This document shows, piece by piece, positions 48,980 through 58,447 of a stretch of 64,000 nt of DNA. Positions within the stretch are counted from its first letter, which is position 1; every line of letters starts with the position of its first letter. The notes beneath the pieces were generated by a model that searched no databases, was not told the origin of the DNA, and saw nothing but the letters and a program-made list of their open reading frames with translations. A program made the position numbers and the translations under genes. Origin of the DNA: Prosthecobacter algae (GTDB lineage: Bacteria > Verrucomicrobiota > Verrucomicrobiia > Verrucomicrobiales > Verrucomicrobiaceae). The stretch spans positions 310,001 through 374,000 of the forward strand of contig NZ_BAABIA010000004.1 of the NCBI RefSeq assembly GCF_039542385.1. The letters run 5' to 3'.

Positions 48980-49221
48980 TTACACGCGTGCTTTTCTTCT
49001 CCGTCCTTCGGGACATCACCGGCAGCGAAGAGATCAACTGGCAGATGCCCGAGGGTGCCACCGTGGCAGATCTGCTGGAAAACCTCTATCGCCGCTGGCC
49101 CAAGCTGGGAGAGTGGGATGCCAGCCTGCTGGTGGCCGTGAACCAAACTTATGTGAAAAGGACCGAACTTTTGCACCCTCAATGTGAGGTGGCCCTGATG
49201 CCACCTGTTCAAGGAGGCTGA
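48976..49221 (+). CDS. MoaD/ThiS-family sulfur carrier protein
   Basis: An 81-residue ubiquitin-like protein beginning at the ATG that overlaps the hpt stop. It ends in the Gly-Gly needed for adenylation and thiocarboxylation (MPPVQGG). VLFFSVLRDITGSEEI and the PEGATVADLLENLYRRWP helix are MoaD-like. It may serve molybdopterin synthesis, but no moaE or other cofactor genes are nearby, so another sulfur-carrier role is possible. The coupling to hpt is unusual. Confidence 0.85.
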   Translation: MITRVLFFSVLRDITGSEEINWQMPEGATVADLLENLYRRWPKLGEWDASLLVAVNQTYVKRTELLHPQCEVALMPPVQGG

Positions 49222-49319
49222 TCATGCGTTGACCGTTGCCTGGAACCGTGCGAAACACCGCGCACTCTGCAATGAAGGACATCGTCGATAACCGCCGCCA
49301 CATCTCGTTAGGAAAAAAA

Positions 49320-50087
49320 ATGAGCCTCGCCTGGCTCATCGTCAAGGAGAACGGCCTCATCTGGTGCGCCGCCTTTGCCACCTACTATCTCGCCAGCGCT
49401 GTGGGGGCCCGTGCCTTCAAGCTCATGGATCACATCCGCCGCCGTGATGGCGTGCCCGGAATGAACAGCCGCGCGCTTAACAAAGCCATCTGGGAAGCCT
49501 GGGACTGGCAGGCTGGCGGCGAAGAATGGACACCGAACGAGGCCTGGAAGACGGGCATCATTGAGCACGTGCTTCGCGGCTACATGCCCCAGGGCGGACA
49601 GGTGCTGGAGATCGGCCCTGGCGGTGGCCGCTGGACGGGTGAACTCATCCAGCGTTCCGATGGCCTGCTGGGCGTGGACATCTCCGCCTCATGCGTGGAA
49701 GTCTGCTCGGAAAAATTTGCCAGCACGGGCAAGGCCAAGTTCATGGTCGGCTCCGGCAACGACCTTTCCGGCGTGCCGGACCGCAGCATGGATGCGCTCT
49801 GGAGCTTTGACGTCTTCGTCCACATCAACCAGGCCGAGGTGGAACGCTATGCGGACGAGTTTCGCCGGGTGTTCAAGCCTGGGGCCGTGGGCATCATCCA
49901 TCACGGCAGCGTGGGCGGTGGCCTGGGCGGCTGGCGCAGCAACCTCACCCATGAGGCCATGCTGGACCTGCTGAAGAAGCGTGGCTTTGAGATCGTGGCC
50001 TCCTTCAAGGAGTTCACCCACGCAGGCGTGACCCACCAGACCGGCCTCTATGAAGACGTGGTGACCGTCTTCCGCCAGCCAGCATGA
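49320..50087 (+). CDS. SAM-dependent class I methyltransferase
   Basis: About 255 residues from the ATG at 49320, which has an AGGA ribosome-binding site 7 bases upstream; an in-frame ATG at 49272 would add 16 residues. A hydrophobic N-terminal segment (GLIWCAAFATYYLASAVGA) may anchor it in the membrane. The methyltransferase core has VLEIGPGGGRWTGEL (motif I), LLGVDISASCVEVC (motif II) and DALWSFDVFVHI (motif IV). The substrate is unknown. Confidence 0.82.
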   Translation: MSLAWLIVKENGLIWCAAFATYYLASAVGARAFKLMDHIRRRDGVPGMNSRALNKAIWEAWDWQAGGEEWTPNEAWKTGIIEHVLRGYMPQGGQVLEIGPGGGRWTGELIQRSDGLLGVDISASCVEVCSEKFASTGKAKFMVGSGNDLSGVPDRSMDALWSFDVFVHINQAEVERYADEFRRVFKPGAVGIIHHGSVGGGLGGWRSNLTHEAMLDLLKKRGFEIVASFKEFTHAGVTHQTGLYEDVVTVFRQPA

Positions 50088-50109
50088 TGGATTGACCAGA
50101 CTCTCCCGT

Positions 50110-51474
50110 CTAGACGGCGGGAGCTGAGGCCTTCAGCCAGGCTTTCCAGCAGGTGACAAAGCCTTTGGCAAAGTCCTGTGGTCGGGCCTCCACCCAGGCG
50201 GTGATCTGGGCGGGAGTAAACCACTCTCCATAAGGCACCTCCTCAGGCAGGCAGCGCATGGGTCCATTGTGACGGGCGATGTGGAGTTCCACGAATTCGT
50301 GGTCCGTATGCTCCCCGGCAGGCAGTTGGGCTGCCAGCTCGGTGCTGGTGATTTCCAGTCCCACTTCCTCATGCACTTCACGGATGGCACAGGCGGCGTA
50401 GCTTTCGCCCACGTCCAGGTGGCCGGCCGCGCTGCTGTCCCATTTCAGCGGGGACACGTCCTTGAGGTGGGATCGCATCTGCAGGAAGACATCGCCGCGA
50501 GGGTTGACGACAAAGACATGTACGGCCCGGTGCAGCAGGCCCTGGGCATGCACTTCACCGCGTGGCTTTTGGCCGATGACTTCATTGCGTTCATTCACCA
50601 CGTCGAACATCTCGGTGGCCTTCTGGCCTGCATCGGCGGACTGGCGGCCTTCATACCAGCGCGAGAGATTCACCCACTGGAGGACGGAAAGCTCCTCCGC
50701 CCGCATGGTCACCGGCATTTGCAGAGATTCGGTCAAAGCTTCCCAGCTGCCTGGAGGCGGGGGCAGCAGGTTCTTCATCTGCTTGCGGCGCTGGCTGAAG
50801 CCCATGCGCACCAGCTTCTCAAAGTTGCGCCGCTCATACACAGGCAGGGTGGAGGGATCGCGCGGGGTGAAGCGCACGATGGCGCTGTCCACCTTCGGCT
50901 TGGGCGAAAAGGCTTCCGGCGGGATGATGCGCAGCAGCTCCACGTCCCAGTCCCGCTGGACGAGTACGGAGAGCGCCCCGTAGCCATCCTTGCCATGCTG
51001 GGCGGCCAGGCGTTCGCAGACTTCCTTTTGCAGCATGAAGACGGCGCTCTTCACCGGCGTGGGCGGGGTGAGCATGTGCTTCATGATCTCACCGCCGACG
51101 GAATAGGGCAGGTTGCCGATCACGCGCACGTCGCCATGCTGGTACCATTCGCGCAGGTCCACCTGGGTGGCATCGGCGTGCATCACTTCGACGCCCTGAT
51201 GGCCGTACTTCTTTTCCAGTTGTGGGGCGAGCTGGTTGTCCTTCTCAATCAGAAGGAGCTTTTGCGGGCGGCTAACCAAATGTTGCGTCATGGCTCCGAG
51301 GCCAGGGCCGGGCTCCACCACAAAGGCAGCGCCATCCGGCTGGATCTGGTCGGAGATCCAGCGCGCCACCTCTTCATCCACGAGGAAGTTTTGCCCCATG
51401 CTCTTGCGAGGGGTCACTTCCTGGCCGCCGATGATGCGGGTGGAGCGGAATTTGGGGCGTCGGTTGAATTGCAT
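50110..51474 (-). CDS. rsmA: RsmA (KsgA) 16S rRNA dimethyltransferase fused to a Nudix hydrolase
   Basis: About 454 residues from the ATG at 51474; an upstream ATG at 51510 would add 12 residues. Residues about 1-275 are RsmA/KsgA, which dimethylates two adenosines near the 3' end of 16S rRNA: KSMGQNFLVDEEVA, VEPGPGLGAMT (motif I), VIGNLPYSVGG (motif IV) and FSPKPKVDSAIV. Residues about 285-454 are a Nudix domain with a full box (GHLDVGESYAACAIREVHEE, then VGL) and YfcD/IDI-like flanks. The Nudix substrate is unknown. RsmA normally stands alone, so this is a gene fusion. Confidence 0.93.
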   Translation of the reverse strand: MQFNRRPKFRSTRIIGGQEVTPRKSMGQNFLVDEEVARWISDQIQPDGAAFVVEPGPGLGAMTQHLVSRPQKLLLIEKDNQLAPQLEKKYGHQGVEVMHADATQVDLREWYQHGDVRVIGNLPYSVGGEIMKHMLTPPTPVKSAVFMLQKEVCERLAAQHGKDGYGALSVLVQRDWDVELLRIIPPEAFSPKPKVDSAIVRFTPRDPSTLPVYERRNFEKLVRMGFSQRRKQMKNLLPPPPGSWEALTESLQMPVTMRAEELSVLQWVNLSRWYEGRQSADAGQKATEMFDVVNERNEVIGQKPRGEVHAQGLLHRAVHVFVVNPRGDVFLQMRSHLKDVSPLKWDSSAAGHLDVGESYAACAIREVHEEVGLEITSTELAAQLPAGEHTDHEFVELHIARHNGPMRCLPEEVPYGEWFTPAQITAWVEARPQDFAKGFVTCWKAWLKASAPAV

Positions 51475-51580
51475 GGCTGCTCCATCGCATTGACCGGCAA
51501 GTTCTGCCAACTGGAAAGCTGAGGTTCGCCAGGGGAAATAGAAAGGCAGCGGAGTGATCGTACCTTGTTCAAGTCATATC

Positions 51581-52960
51581 ATGAGAGTCCATATCCTGTT
51601 AGGAGCCTGCGCCCTGTTCTGTGGTCAAGGCATGTCAGCGAACCCGATCGAGAGCTTTGGGGCCTTGGTCCAGACTGGCACTTGGACAGAGAACCGGGTC
51701 GATGTGGAGGGCAAGTCGCAGCCTCATGAAGTCAAAGGCGAGCTGTGGAGTGCGGCCATCCAGGCTGCCTTCGCTCAGCAGAACACGGTGCATCTCCCCG
51801 CCCGGCCGGAGCCTTACTATTTGGATTCACCCATTGTTCTGAAGTCCGGCCAGTCGCTGACGGCCGATCTAACGACCGAGATCCGGCTGCGGCCTGGCAG
51901 CAATACCTGCATGGTTCGCAACGAGCATGTCCTGGGCTTTCGCGATGGGCCGGTGCCAGCGGGCCTACAGCCGGACACGGACATTCGGGTCGAAGGCGGG
52001 ATCTGGACGACCCTGGCGAATGGTGTCAAAGGGGCCAATGGCAACCTTCGCGGCTCGTCGGCCAGCCAGGATGGAGTACCTGGCACACATGGCGTTATCC
52101 TATTGCACAATGTCCGCCGCATCACGGTGCGGAATGTGACCATTCGCCAGAGCAAGGCCTTCGGAGTGCATCTGGCCAATGTGCGGGAGTTTCTGGTGGA
52201 GGGGGTGATCCTTGATCGCCAGGAACGGGACGGGGTGCATGTGAATGGTCCTGCCAGCGAGGGTGTCATTCGTGATGTTTCCGGGGACTCTCATGATGAC
52301 CCGGTGGCCCTCAATGCCTGGGAGTGGGAGAACTATGCGCCGACCTTTGGCCCGATTCATCATGTGACCATCGAAGGCATTCGAGGAGCGCCGGAGGGGA
52401 AGCACAGCACGGATTCGATCCGTCTGCTGCCTGGGGTGAAACGTTTTGCCGATGGCTCAACCCTGGACTGTCCGATTCATGACATTGTGCTTCGGGACAT
52501 CACAGATATCCGCGAGTTCAAATTCTATGATCAGCCGAACCTGGAAAAGGGCAGGGACAACGACTTCAGTGTGGAAGTTGGGACGCTGCGTAACATCCAA
52601 CTTCAAGGTCTGACGTTCACCCGGCCTGGTGTCATCCAGGTGGCGGCTGAAGTGGAGGGGCTGCGGGTGGAGGATGTGAGGTTGGCCTTCACTCCCGCGC
52701 CCGCTTATCGCCTCATCGCCATTGGTCCCATGTCGGCCACTTACCGTCCTGGGAACGATCCATCGCGGTGGGTGGAGATCTTTTCTCCTGATCGTGATGT
52801 GACGGTGAAGGGGCTTCGTCTGGGCAAGGTCATGGTGAATGGGCAGTCTGTGGAAGATGCGGAGTCGAGGTTTGTCTCCGTGAAGGATCAGCAGATCAAT
52901 CCTGACTTTCCGCGCACACTGCCCAGGGGCGGCCTGGGCAAGGCGAGATTGCTGCCGTGA
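51581..52960 (+). CDS. Exported right-handed beta-helix protein (pectate lyase/GH28-like)
   Basis: About 459 residues; the ATG at 51581 starts a signal peptide (MRVHILLGACALFCGQGMSA). The body shows parallel beta-helix repeats (ITVRNVTIRQSKAFGVHLANV, FLVEGVILDRQERDGVHVNG, DIVLRDITDI). Acidic residues in GDSHDDPVALNAWEWEN resemble the GH28/polysaccharide-lyase active region. It probably cleaves a polysaccharide, in keeping with the convergent sulfatase. The exact family is not certain. Confidence 0.8.
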   Translation: MRVHILLGACALFCGQGMSANPIESFGALVQTGTWTENRVDVEGKSQPHEVKGELWSAAIQAAFAQQNTVHLPARPEPYYLDSPIVLKSGQSLTADLTTEIRLRPGSNTCMVRNEHVLGFRDGPVPAGLQPDTDIRVEGGIWTTLANGVKGANGNLRGSSASQDGVPGTHGVILLHNVRRITVRNVTIRQSKAFGVHLANVREFLVEGVILDRQERDGVHVNGPASEGVIRDVSGDSHDDPVALNAWEWENYAPTFGPIHHVTIEGIRGAPEGKHSTDSIRLLPGVKRFADGSTLDCPIHDIVLRDITDIREFKFYDQPNLEKGRDNDFSVEVGTLRNIQLQGLTFTRPGVIQVAAEVEGLRVEDVRLAFTPAPAYRLIAIGPMSATYRPGNDPSRWVEIFSPDRDVTVKGLRLGKVMVNGQSVEDAESRFVSVKDQQINPDFPRTLPRGGLGKARLLP

Positions 52961-52967
52961 GGGGAAG

Positions 52968-54392
52968 TTACTTTTTAGGGCCCTTCTTTTTGCGGTCGGA
53001 TTCCCAGGCGCGCTCGGAATCGTAGAGTTCGTTTTCGACTGGAAGCTGGGCTCCCACCTGGGTGCGCCAGTCGTTGAGCTGCTTCTGCATCTTTTGGGCA
53101 ATGTCGGGTTCCACGGCGGCGACGTTGTCAGCCTCGCCCACATCGCGGCGGATGTTGTAGAGTTCGACATGCTGGTCGTCGAAGAATTCAACCAGCTTCC
53201 AGTCGCCCGCGCGAATGGCGCTGTAGGGGGTGGCGCTGCCGGGGTGGTAGTGGGGGTAGTGCCAGTAGATGGCCTCGCGTTTGAGGATGTCTTTCTGAGT
53301 GAGGAGGGGCAGCAGCGATTCGCCATCCACCACCTGGCCTTCTTTCAAGGGAGTGCCGGTGGCTTCGAGAAGAGTGGGCACGTGGTCATAGCTGATCACG
53401 GGGGCATCGTTGGTGGTTCCGGGCTCGATGGTACCTGGCCAAGCGATGATGAGGGGGATGTGTACACCGCCATCGTAGGCGCTGCCTTTGCCGAGGCGGG
53501 AGGGGCTATTGTCCGTGGGGCCGGGTTTCCAGCCCTGGGCGCCGACGGTGCCACTGAGACCGCCATTGTCGCTGGTGAAGACAAAGATGGTGTTTTCGCT
53601 GAGGTTCAGCTTTTGCAGGGTCTCACGCAGGCGGCCGACGCCGTCATCCACACTTTCCACGAGGGCGGCATAGACGGGATTGCTATGACTGCCGTCGGCC
53701 TTTTTGGCCTGGTATTTGGCCACGACATCCGGCTTGCCCATGATGGGGGTATGGACGGCGTAATGGGGGAGGTAGATGAAGAAGGGCTGGTCCTTGTTCT
53801 TTTCGATGAAGCCGATGGCTTCCGTGGTGAGGCGGTCGGTCAGGAACTCGCCTTCGGGGCCATCGGGCAGAGTGGCGATTTTATAGGGGGAGAAGTAGCT
53901 GGGGGGAGAGCCGGCATCAGTGCCGCCGATGTTGACATCAAAGCCATGCTTTTCCGGGTAGTGATCGGCCCCGCCGAGGTGCCATTTGCCGATGCTGGCG
54001 GTGGCGTAACCTCGGGTTTTCAGGCGTTCGGCCAGGGTTTCTTCAGCCTCGGGCAGGTGCTTGGTCCATTCCGGGATGGTGAGACGGGCGTGAGGGCGGG
54101 TGTGGCCGGCGATCCAGTCGGTGATGTGGAGGCGGGCGGGGGATTTGCCGGTGAGGACGGCGGCCCGGGTGGGAGAGCAGACGGTGCAGGCGGAATAGGC
54201 CTGGGTGAAGCGCATGCCGTCCTTGGCCAGTTGGTCCAGGTGAGGGGTCTCGTAATATTTGCTGCCGTAGCAGCCCAGATCCGTCCAGCCCATGTCATCA
54301 ATGAGCATGAAGATGATGTTGGGCGGGCGGTCCTGGGCCTGGCTGGAAAGGGGCAAAACGAGGGCCAGTAGGAAAAGGAGTCGGGTCAGCAT
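52968..54392 (-). CDS. Secreted type I sulfatase
   Basis: A 474-residue sulfatase. The start at 54392 is chosen because it begins the signal peptide (MLTRLLFLLALVLPLSSQA); the long frame that continues upstream to 56246 is antisense to lptF/G and the lipoprotein gene. It has LIDDMGWTDLG (metal site), the formylglycine core C-S-P-T-R at Cys72, IGKWHLGG and TSDNGG. The C-terminal phrase WHYPHYHPGS is typical of one subfamily also found in planctomycetes. It is divergent from the LptF/G gene and convergent with the beta-helix gene. Confidence 0.93.
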   Translation of the reverse strand: MLTRLLFLLALVLPLSSQAQDRPPNIIFMLIDDMGWTDLGCYGSKYYETPHLDQLAKDGMRFTQAYSACTVCSPTRAAVLTGKSPARLHITDWIAGHTRPHARLTIPEWTKHLPEAEETLAERLKTRGYATASIGKWHLGGADHYPEKHGFDVNIGGTDAGSPPSYFSPYKIATLPDGPEGEFLTDRLTTEAIGFIEKNKDQPFFIYLPHYAVHTPIMGKPDVVAKYQAKKADGSHSNPVYAALVESVDDGVGRLRETLQKLNLSENTIFVFTSDNGGLSGTVGAQGWKPGPTDNSPSRLGKGSAYDGGVHIPLIIAWPGTIEPGTTNDAPVISYDHVPTLLEATGTPLKEGQVVDGESLLPLLTQKDILKREAIYWHYPHYHPGSATPYSAIRAGDWKLVEFFDDQHVELYNIRRDVGEADNVAAVEPDIAQKMQKQLNDWRTQVGAQLPVENELYDSERAWESDRKKKGPKK

Positions 54393-54536
54393 GGTGGTGG
54401 GCAGGAACGATGGCCAGGGGACGGAGATTGCAAGCAACTGTGGAAGGATGATTTTGGAGGGGGCCGGGGGTGATGAACACGACTTTCCAACGCCAGCCTT
54501 GCCAGCTTTAAAACCCAGCCTAGTCTGGGGGCATAC

Positions 54537-55667
54537 ATGGTGGTGCGAATTTTTGACCGTTATCTGGGCAAGCAGGTTCTCTCGGCGACGCTGATGGGCG
54601 TGCTGCTGCTCAGTGGCGTGATGGTGCTGGGCAACGTTTACAAGAAGCTGGATGAACTGCTGGGAGACACGCAATTGCCCCTGGGCTTTGTGCTGGAATT
54701 TGTCGCCCTGATCATTCCGTTTTCGCTGATTTTCACGATTCCCTGGGCGTTCCTGACGGGCATCCTGCTGGTGTTTGGCCGGCTTTCGGCTGACAATGAA
54801 CTGGTCTCCCTGCGGATGACGGGCTGGTCCATGTCGCGTATCTGCGCGGCTGTGTTTGCTTTGGCCATCGGACTCTCCAGCATTTGTTACTGGGTGAATG
54901 TGAGTGTCTCGCCGATGGCGAAGGACAGGATCAAACGCATGTTTTTTGAGGTGGCTCTGGACAATCCGGCGGCGCTTTTCCAGGAAGGCCGCGTTTTGGA
55001 CAAGGTGCCGGGCTTTCGCATCCACACGGGCAAGCGGGACGGGAACGTGCTGAAGGACCTGGAGATTGTGGAAGTGGAAGGGCGGCTGCCGATGCGCGTG
55101 ATCCATGCCCGGCAGGCCACGCTGGAAATGCAGCCCGGCGTGCTGGATTTCATCATGAAGCTGGAAGGGGCGGACATCGAAAGCATCACCTACACCGAAG
55201 ACAAAAAGGTGGAAAAGATCGAGTTCGTCCATGCCGGGAAGATGGCCATGCTGTTTCCCCTTTCGCGCCTGAAGGAGGACACCGTGAAGGTGAATGCCAG
55301 CATGAAGTCCACCAGCACCCTGTGGGACGAGGTGGGAAGCTGGGTGGATGGGGTGACGGGCAAAAAAATGGATGACAAGGAGCACAGCAAATCCCTGACG
55401 GAGCTGAGCAAACGCTACAGCTTCTCGCTGGCGTGCTTCACCTTTGCGCTGGTGGGGATTCCGCTGGGGGTCACGGCCCAGCGCCGCGAGACCTCCACGG
55501 GCTTTGCACTGAGCCTGATCACGGCCACGGTGTATCTGGTTTTCATCATTCTGGCGGATACGCTGAACAGCAAACCTGCCGCCATGCCGCACCTGATCAT
55601 GTGGGCACCGAACGTTCTGTTTCTGGGCATTGGCGGCTGGCTCTTTTACCGTCTGAGCCGCCGCTAA
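54537..55667 (+). CDS. LptF/LptG-family lipopolysaccharide export permease
   Basis: A 376-residue inner-membrane permease of the YjgP/YjgQ family, which with LptB and LptC extracts LPS for export. Layout is six helices with a periplasmic beta-jelly-roll between: RYLGKQVLSATLMGVLLLSGV near the N terminus, NELVSLRMTGWSM (coupling helix), then GFRIHTGKRDGNVLKDLEIV in the periplasmic domain and ALVGIPLGVTAQRRE in the C-terminal helices. Whether it is F or G cannot be told. The next gene starts 19 bases after its stop. Confidence 0.9.
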   Translation: MVVRIFDRYLGKQVLSATLMGVLLLSGVMVLGNVYKKLDELLGDTQLPLGFVLEFVALIIPFSLIFTIPWAFLTGILLVFGRLSADNELVSLRMTGWSMSRICAAVFALAIGLSSICYWVNVSVSPMAKDRIKRMFFEVALDNPAALFQEGRVLDKVPGFRIHTGKRDGNVLKDLEIVEVEGRLPMRVIHARQATLEMQPGVLDFIMKLEGADIESITYTEDKKVEKIEFVHAGKMAMLFPLSRLKEDTVKVNASMKSTSTLWDEVGSWVDGVTGKKMDDKEHSKSLTELSKRYSFSLACFTFALVGIPLGVTAQRRETSTGFALSLITATVYLVFIILADTLNSKPAAMPHLIMWAPNVLFLGIGGWLFYRLSRR

Positions 55668-55685
55668 GACTTCCCTGTGCTGCCT

Positions 55686-56693
55686 ATGAAAAACCGTCTT
55701 CGTCTGTGGTTGTCCTTGGGTGGGCTTGCGTCTGTGCTGCTGGCTGGCTGTGGTGGCGAGGGGCCGGTGAAGACGCAGATCGAGGAGGCCCGCAAGGTCG
55801 TCTTTCTTTCGGCGCGCGGAGAGCGGCCTTTTGAAACCGGGCAGCGGAATCTGCTGGCGCGGCTGACGGCCAATGATGCCCGTTATCAGATCCAGATCCT
55901 GGATGCCGGGTTCAGCGCTGAGACCCAGCGGCGGCAATTTCAGGAAGCCATGGCCCAGGCTCCGTATGCCATTGTGCTGGATGCGCTGGAAACCGCCGGG
56001 CTGGAGAGCGATGTGCGCGCTGCTGTGGCGAAAGGTGTGCAGGTGATCGGGCTGGGGGAAAGCAGTGTGCCCCTGGGCTGCACCTCCGTGCTGGTGGCCG
56101 ATCAAAAAAAGCTGGGGCAACTGGCGGGTGAGCTGGTGGTGAAGGCCCTGAAGGCCAAAGCGGCAGATGCGGGGCAGGGAGAGGCGGCGGGGCGCGTGGT
56201 CGAGATCCGCGGAGACGACGAAAGCCTGATCAGCCAGCAGCGGCATGAAGGCTTTGAAGCTGCCCTAAAAGCGGCACCTGGGGTCATCCTGGTGCATGAT
56301 GCGCCCGGGGAATGGAGCCTGGCCGGTGGGCGCGACCGGGCCGCAGATGCGCTGCGGCTGCAGCAGAGTTTTGACATCGTCTATGCTCACAATGATCTCA
56401 TGGCCCTGGGGGCTGCTGCGACCCTGAAGGATCGCCGGGAAAATGTCATGATCATCGGGACGGACGGCTTTCGCGGGCGCGAAGGCGGCATGACCCTGGT
56501 GGGAGACGGGGAGATTGACGCGACGGTTTATCAGCCGCTGCTGGTGGACTTTGCCTGGGTGCTGCTGAAGAAGATGGCGGAAACGCCCGGCTTTCAGCCG
56601 AAAACCCGTTATGAGATGCCCCTGCGCACCATTTTGCCCAAAGATGTGGACGACATCCGCCGGAACGGCCTGCCCAAGTACCCGGAGTTTTGA
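55686..56693 (+). CDS. Sugar-binding lipoprotein (periplasmic-binding protein type 1, RbsB-like)
   Basis: About 335 residues from the ATG at 55686. A lipoprotein signal (LSLGGLASVLLAGCGG) gives a lipidated Cys. The mature part is a type 1 periplasmic-binding fold like ribose-binding proteins: PYAIVLDALETAGLESDV, RVVEIRGDDESLISQQRHEGFEAAL, DIVYAHNDLMALGAA and IIGTDGFRGREGG. It probably captures a sugar for ABC transport or a sensor. No permease or ATPase genes are adjacent; the gene follows lptF/G. Confidence 0.88.
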   Translation: MKNRLRLWLSLGGLASVLLAGCGGEGPVKTQIEEARKVVFLSARGERPFETGQRNLLARLTANDARYQIQILDAGFSAETQRRQFQEAMAQAPYAIVLDALETAGLESDVRAAVAKGVQVIGLGESSVPLGCTSVLVADQKKLGQLAGELVVKALKAKAADAGQGEAAGRVVEIRGDDESLISQQRHEGFEAALKAAPGVILVHDAPGEWSLAGGRDRAADALRLQQSFDIVYAHNDLMALGAAATLKDRRENVMIIGTDGFRGREGGMTLVGDGEIDATVYQPLLVDFAWVLLKKMAETPGFQPKTRYEMPLRTILPKDVDDIRRNGLPKYPEF

Positions 56694-56933
56694 GCTTGGT
56701 GAGGGAAGGGCTTTGAAGGGCTTTTTCTGCCCAGTTTAAAAGCAGGTTTCACGCAAAGTCGCAAAGACGCCAAGGAACTGAATTTTTTACGTCTTGGTAG
56801 AAGTCGCTTTTTAGTGGTGAGGGTTGGCAGGTCCGATGCTGTTTTGGGCGATTGTCACCTTGGCTCTTTATGCTTGCATAGGTGAGATGTTGATTTTAGA
56901 CCGTGCAATCTTTCAGAGCTTTGCATTGCCACC

Positions 56934-57371
56934 ATGGAACTCTTCATAATTATTGGCAGTATCTTCTTATCGGCTTGCGGCATCCGATGTGGTTTAGATT
57001 TTGTCGAGTATCTGCATTATGCAGACCAAACTTCCAAGGTTTTGGGAGGGGCTGGCGGTTTATTGATCGGATTGCTGAGCACCATGGTATGTGAACAGAT
57101 TATCCAGCCAGATGGGCATAGTCGACGGAGAGATACCGTTATCATGACAATCTCGGTTTTGTTAGGCATGCTGGCCTGTGCCTGGTTCGGCTTCCAGAGG
57201 TCCGGGGTGCCCTCTGCATTCTTCTACGCTGTCGCGATCGGTCCAGCTCTTGGTGGAGTGGCACGGTGGTTGGTCACACTCATAGTCTTAATTCTGTGTC
57301 AGGCGATTTGGATTGGATTGCTGATTCTGATCCCATATGGAATTTATCGTCTGATAGACTATCTGTGGTGA
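56934..57371 (+). CDS. Membrane protein of unknown function
   Basis: A 145-residue protein with about four hydrophobic helices (ELFIIIGSIFLSACGI, VLGGAGGLLIGLLSTMV, IMTISVLLGMLACAWFGF and LVTLIVLILCQAIWIGLLIL). Base composition is lower in GC than neighbouring genes. I do not recognise the family. It begins the small AT-richer island that contains the HEPN-like protein. Confidence 0.6.
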   Translation: MELFIIIGSIFLSACGIRCGLDFVEYLHYADQTSKVLGGAGGLLIGLLSTMVCEQIIQPDGHSRRRDTVIMTISVLLGMLACAWFGFQRSGVPSAFFYAVAIGPALGGVARWLVTLIVLILCQAIWIGLLILIPYGIYRLIDYLW

Positions 57372-57561
57372 TGTTCCTGTGACCTGTTCAGCGGTCATTA
57401 AAAAGGTTTCAATTATGCAGTGGCAGTCGGCAGCGCCGATGATTTGTCGGTGTCACCATTGGATGGATTATTATTGGTCGGCCATATCGGGTTCCATTGA
57501 AATGAATAAGCAGACAACTAAAATGGGTGACAAAATAAATTAGAATTTGCATGATTATTTG

Positions 57562-58443
57562 ATGAAGAAAAAAGTGTATTTAGGATTAACATGCCCCCCT
57601 TTGGACTTTGAATCGCTAGATTTAGGTAACCAAGCTTATTTGGTTAAGACTTACGCAAGCTTATTTGCCCCCTTCATGCTCTCCTTTACACGTCCTACTG
57701 CAAGTAAGCGGTACGGAGAACCTTGGAAAGCAGCTAATGGCGGGTTGAATTTCGTTATCAATGCCCAAGCTGAGTTTGAGATTCTGGCGAAATCGAAGCT
57801 CACCGAAGATGAGCAAATTAGCCACTTTGTCGCACTTTTAAGAATTTCAATCTCTCCAGAGATACTCTGCCCATTTATTTCAAACGGGCCTTTTCTAAAT
57901 GCAGAAGATGCTGTTAAAGCTGATGTTACATTTTATCCATACGAAACGGAATCGATATACACACGGTTTACAAACGCAGAATCAAAAAAAGTGACTGAAA
58001 GTAAATCCGTATGGATGCGAGAGAATTGGCATTCCTCGATGCTATTTGCAGGGGAGAACAAACAATATAAGCTTGCTGTCGAAATACTTGGTAAAGTTCA
58101 ACATTTTCACAGTCGCGGGATGGCCTTGGTTGCAATCTGCGGAGTGCTTGAATCATTTTACTTACAGAACAGAAGCGAACTCAGCTTTCGTTTGGCACTT
58201 TTTATTGCAGCCTATCTTGGAAATACAGGAAAGGACAGAATTTCCTATTTTAACACAGCGAAAAAAGTGTACGCAGCTCGTTCTGCTTCGGCTCATTCAT
58301 CGGAGGATTGTCCGGTCGAACCTCTGCTTGATGCTATTCACTTGCTTCGACTTACAGTTTGGGCGGCGCTAAGTAATAAGAAATTGCCCAAGGTAGAAGA
58401 TCTTGACGTATTGCTATTAAATCCTCAATTCGATCAATTTTAA
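57562..58443 (+). CDS. Apea-like HEPN-domain protein (candidate RNase or defence-related)
   Basis: About 293 residues from the ATG at 57562; a TTG start at 57547 is possible. The gene is AT-rich and uses codons unlike neighbouring genes, suggesting transfer. The C-terminal third (ALVAICGVLESFYL, LSFRLALFIAAYLG, YFNTAKKVYAARSASAHSS) matches Apea-like HEPN domains, including the R-x4-H motif (Arg240 to His245) used by HEPN RNases. The N-terminal 170 residues are not recognised. Possible roles are toxin, phage defence or RNA cleavage. No partner nucleotidyltransferase is seen. Confidence 0.7.
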   Translation: MKKKVYLGLTCPPLDFESLDLGNQAYLVKTYASLFAPFMLSFTRPTASKRYGEPWKAANGGLNFVINAQAEFEILAKSKLTEDEQISHFVALLRISISPEILCPFISNGPFLNAEDAVKADVTFYPYETESIYTRFTNAESKKVTESKSVWMRENWHSSMLFAGENKQYKLAVEILGKVQHFHSRGMALVAICGVLESFYLQNRSELSFRLALFIAAYLGNTGKDRISYFNTAKKVYAARSASAHSSEDCPVEPLLDAIHLLRLTVWAALSNKKLPKVEDLDVLLLNPQFDQF

Positions 58444-58447
58444 AGAC

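Noticed and set aside
52968..56246. One 1092-residue minus-strand frame
   Set aside because: Only the 3' 474 codons are a sulfatase with its own start and signal peptide at 54392. The upstream part is antisense to the LptF/G and lipoprotein genes, which are clearly real.
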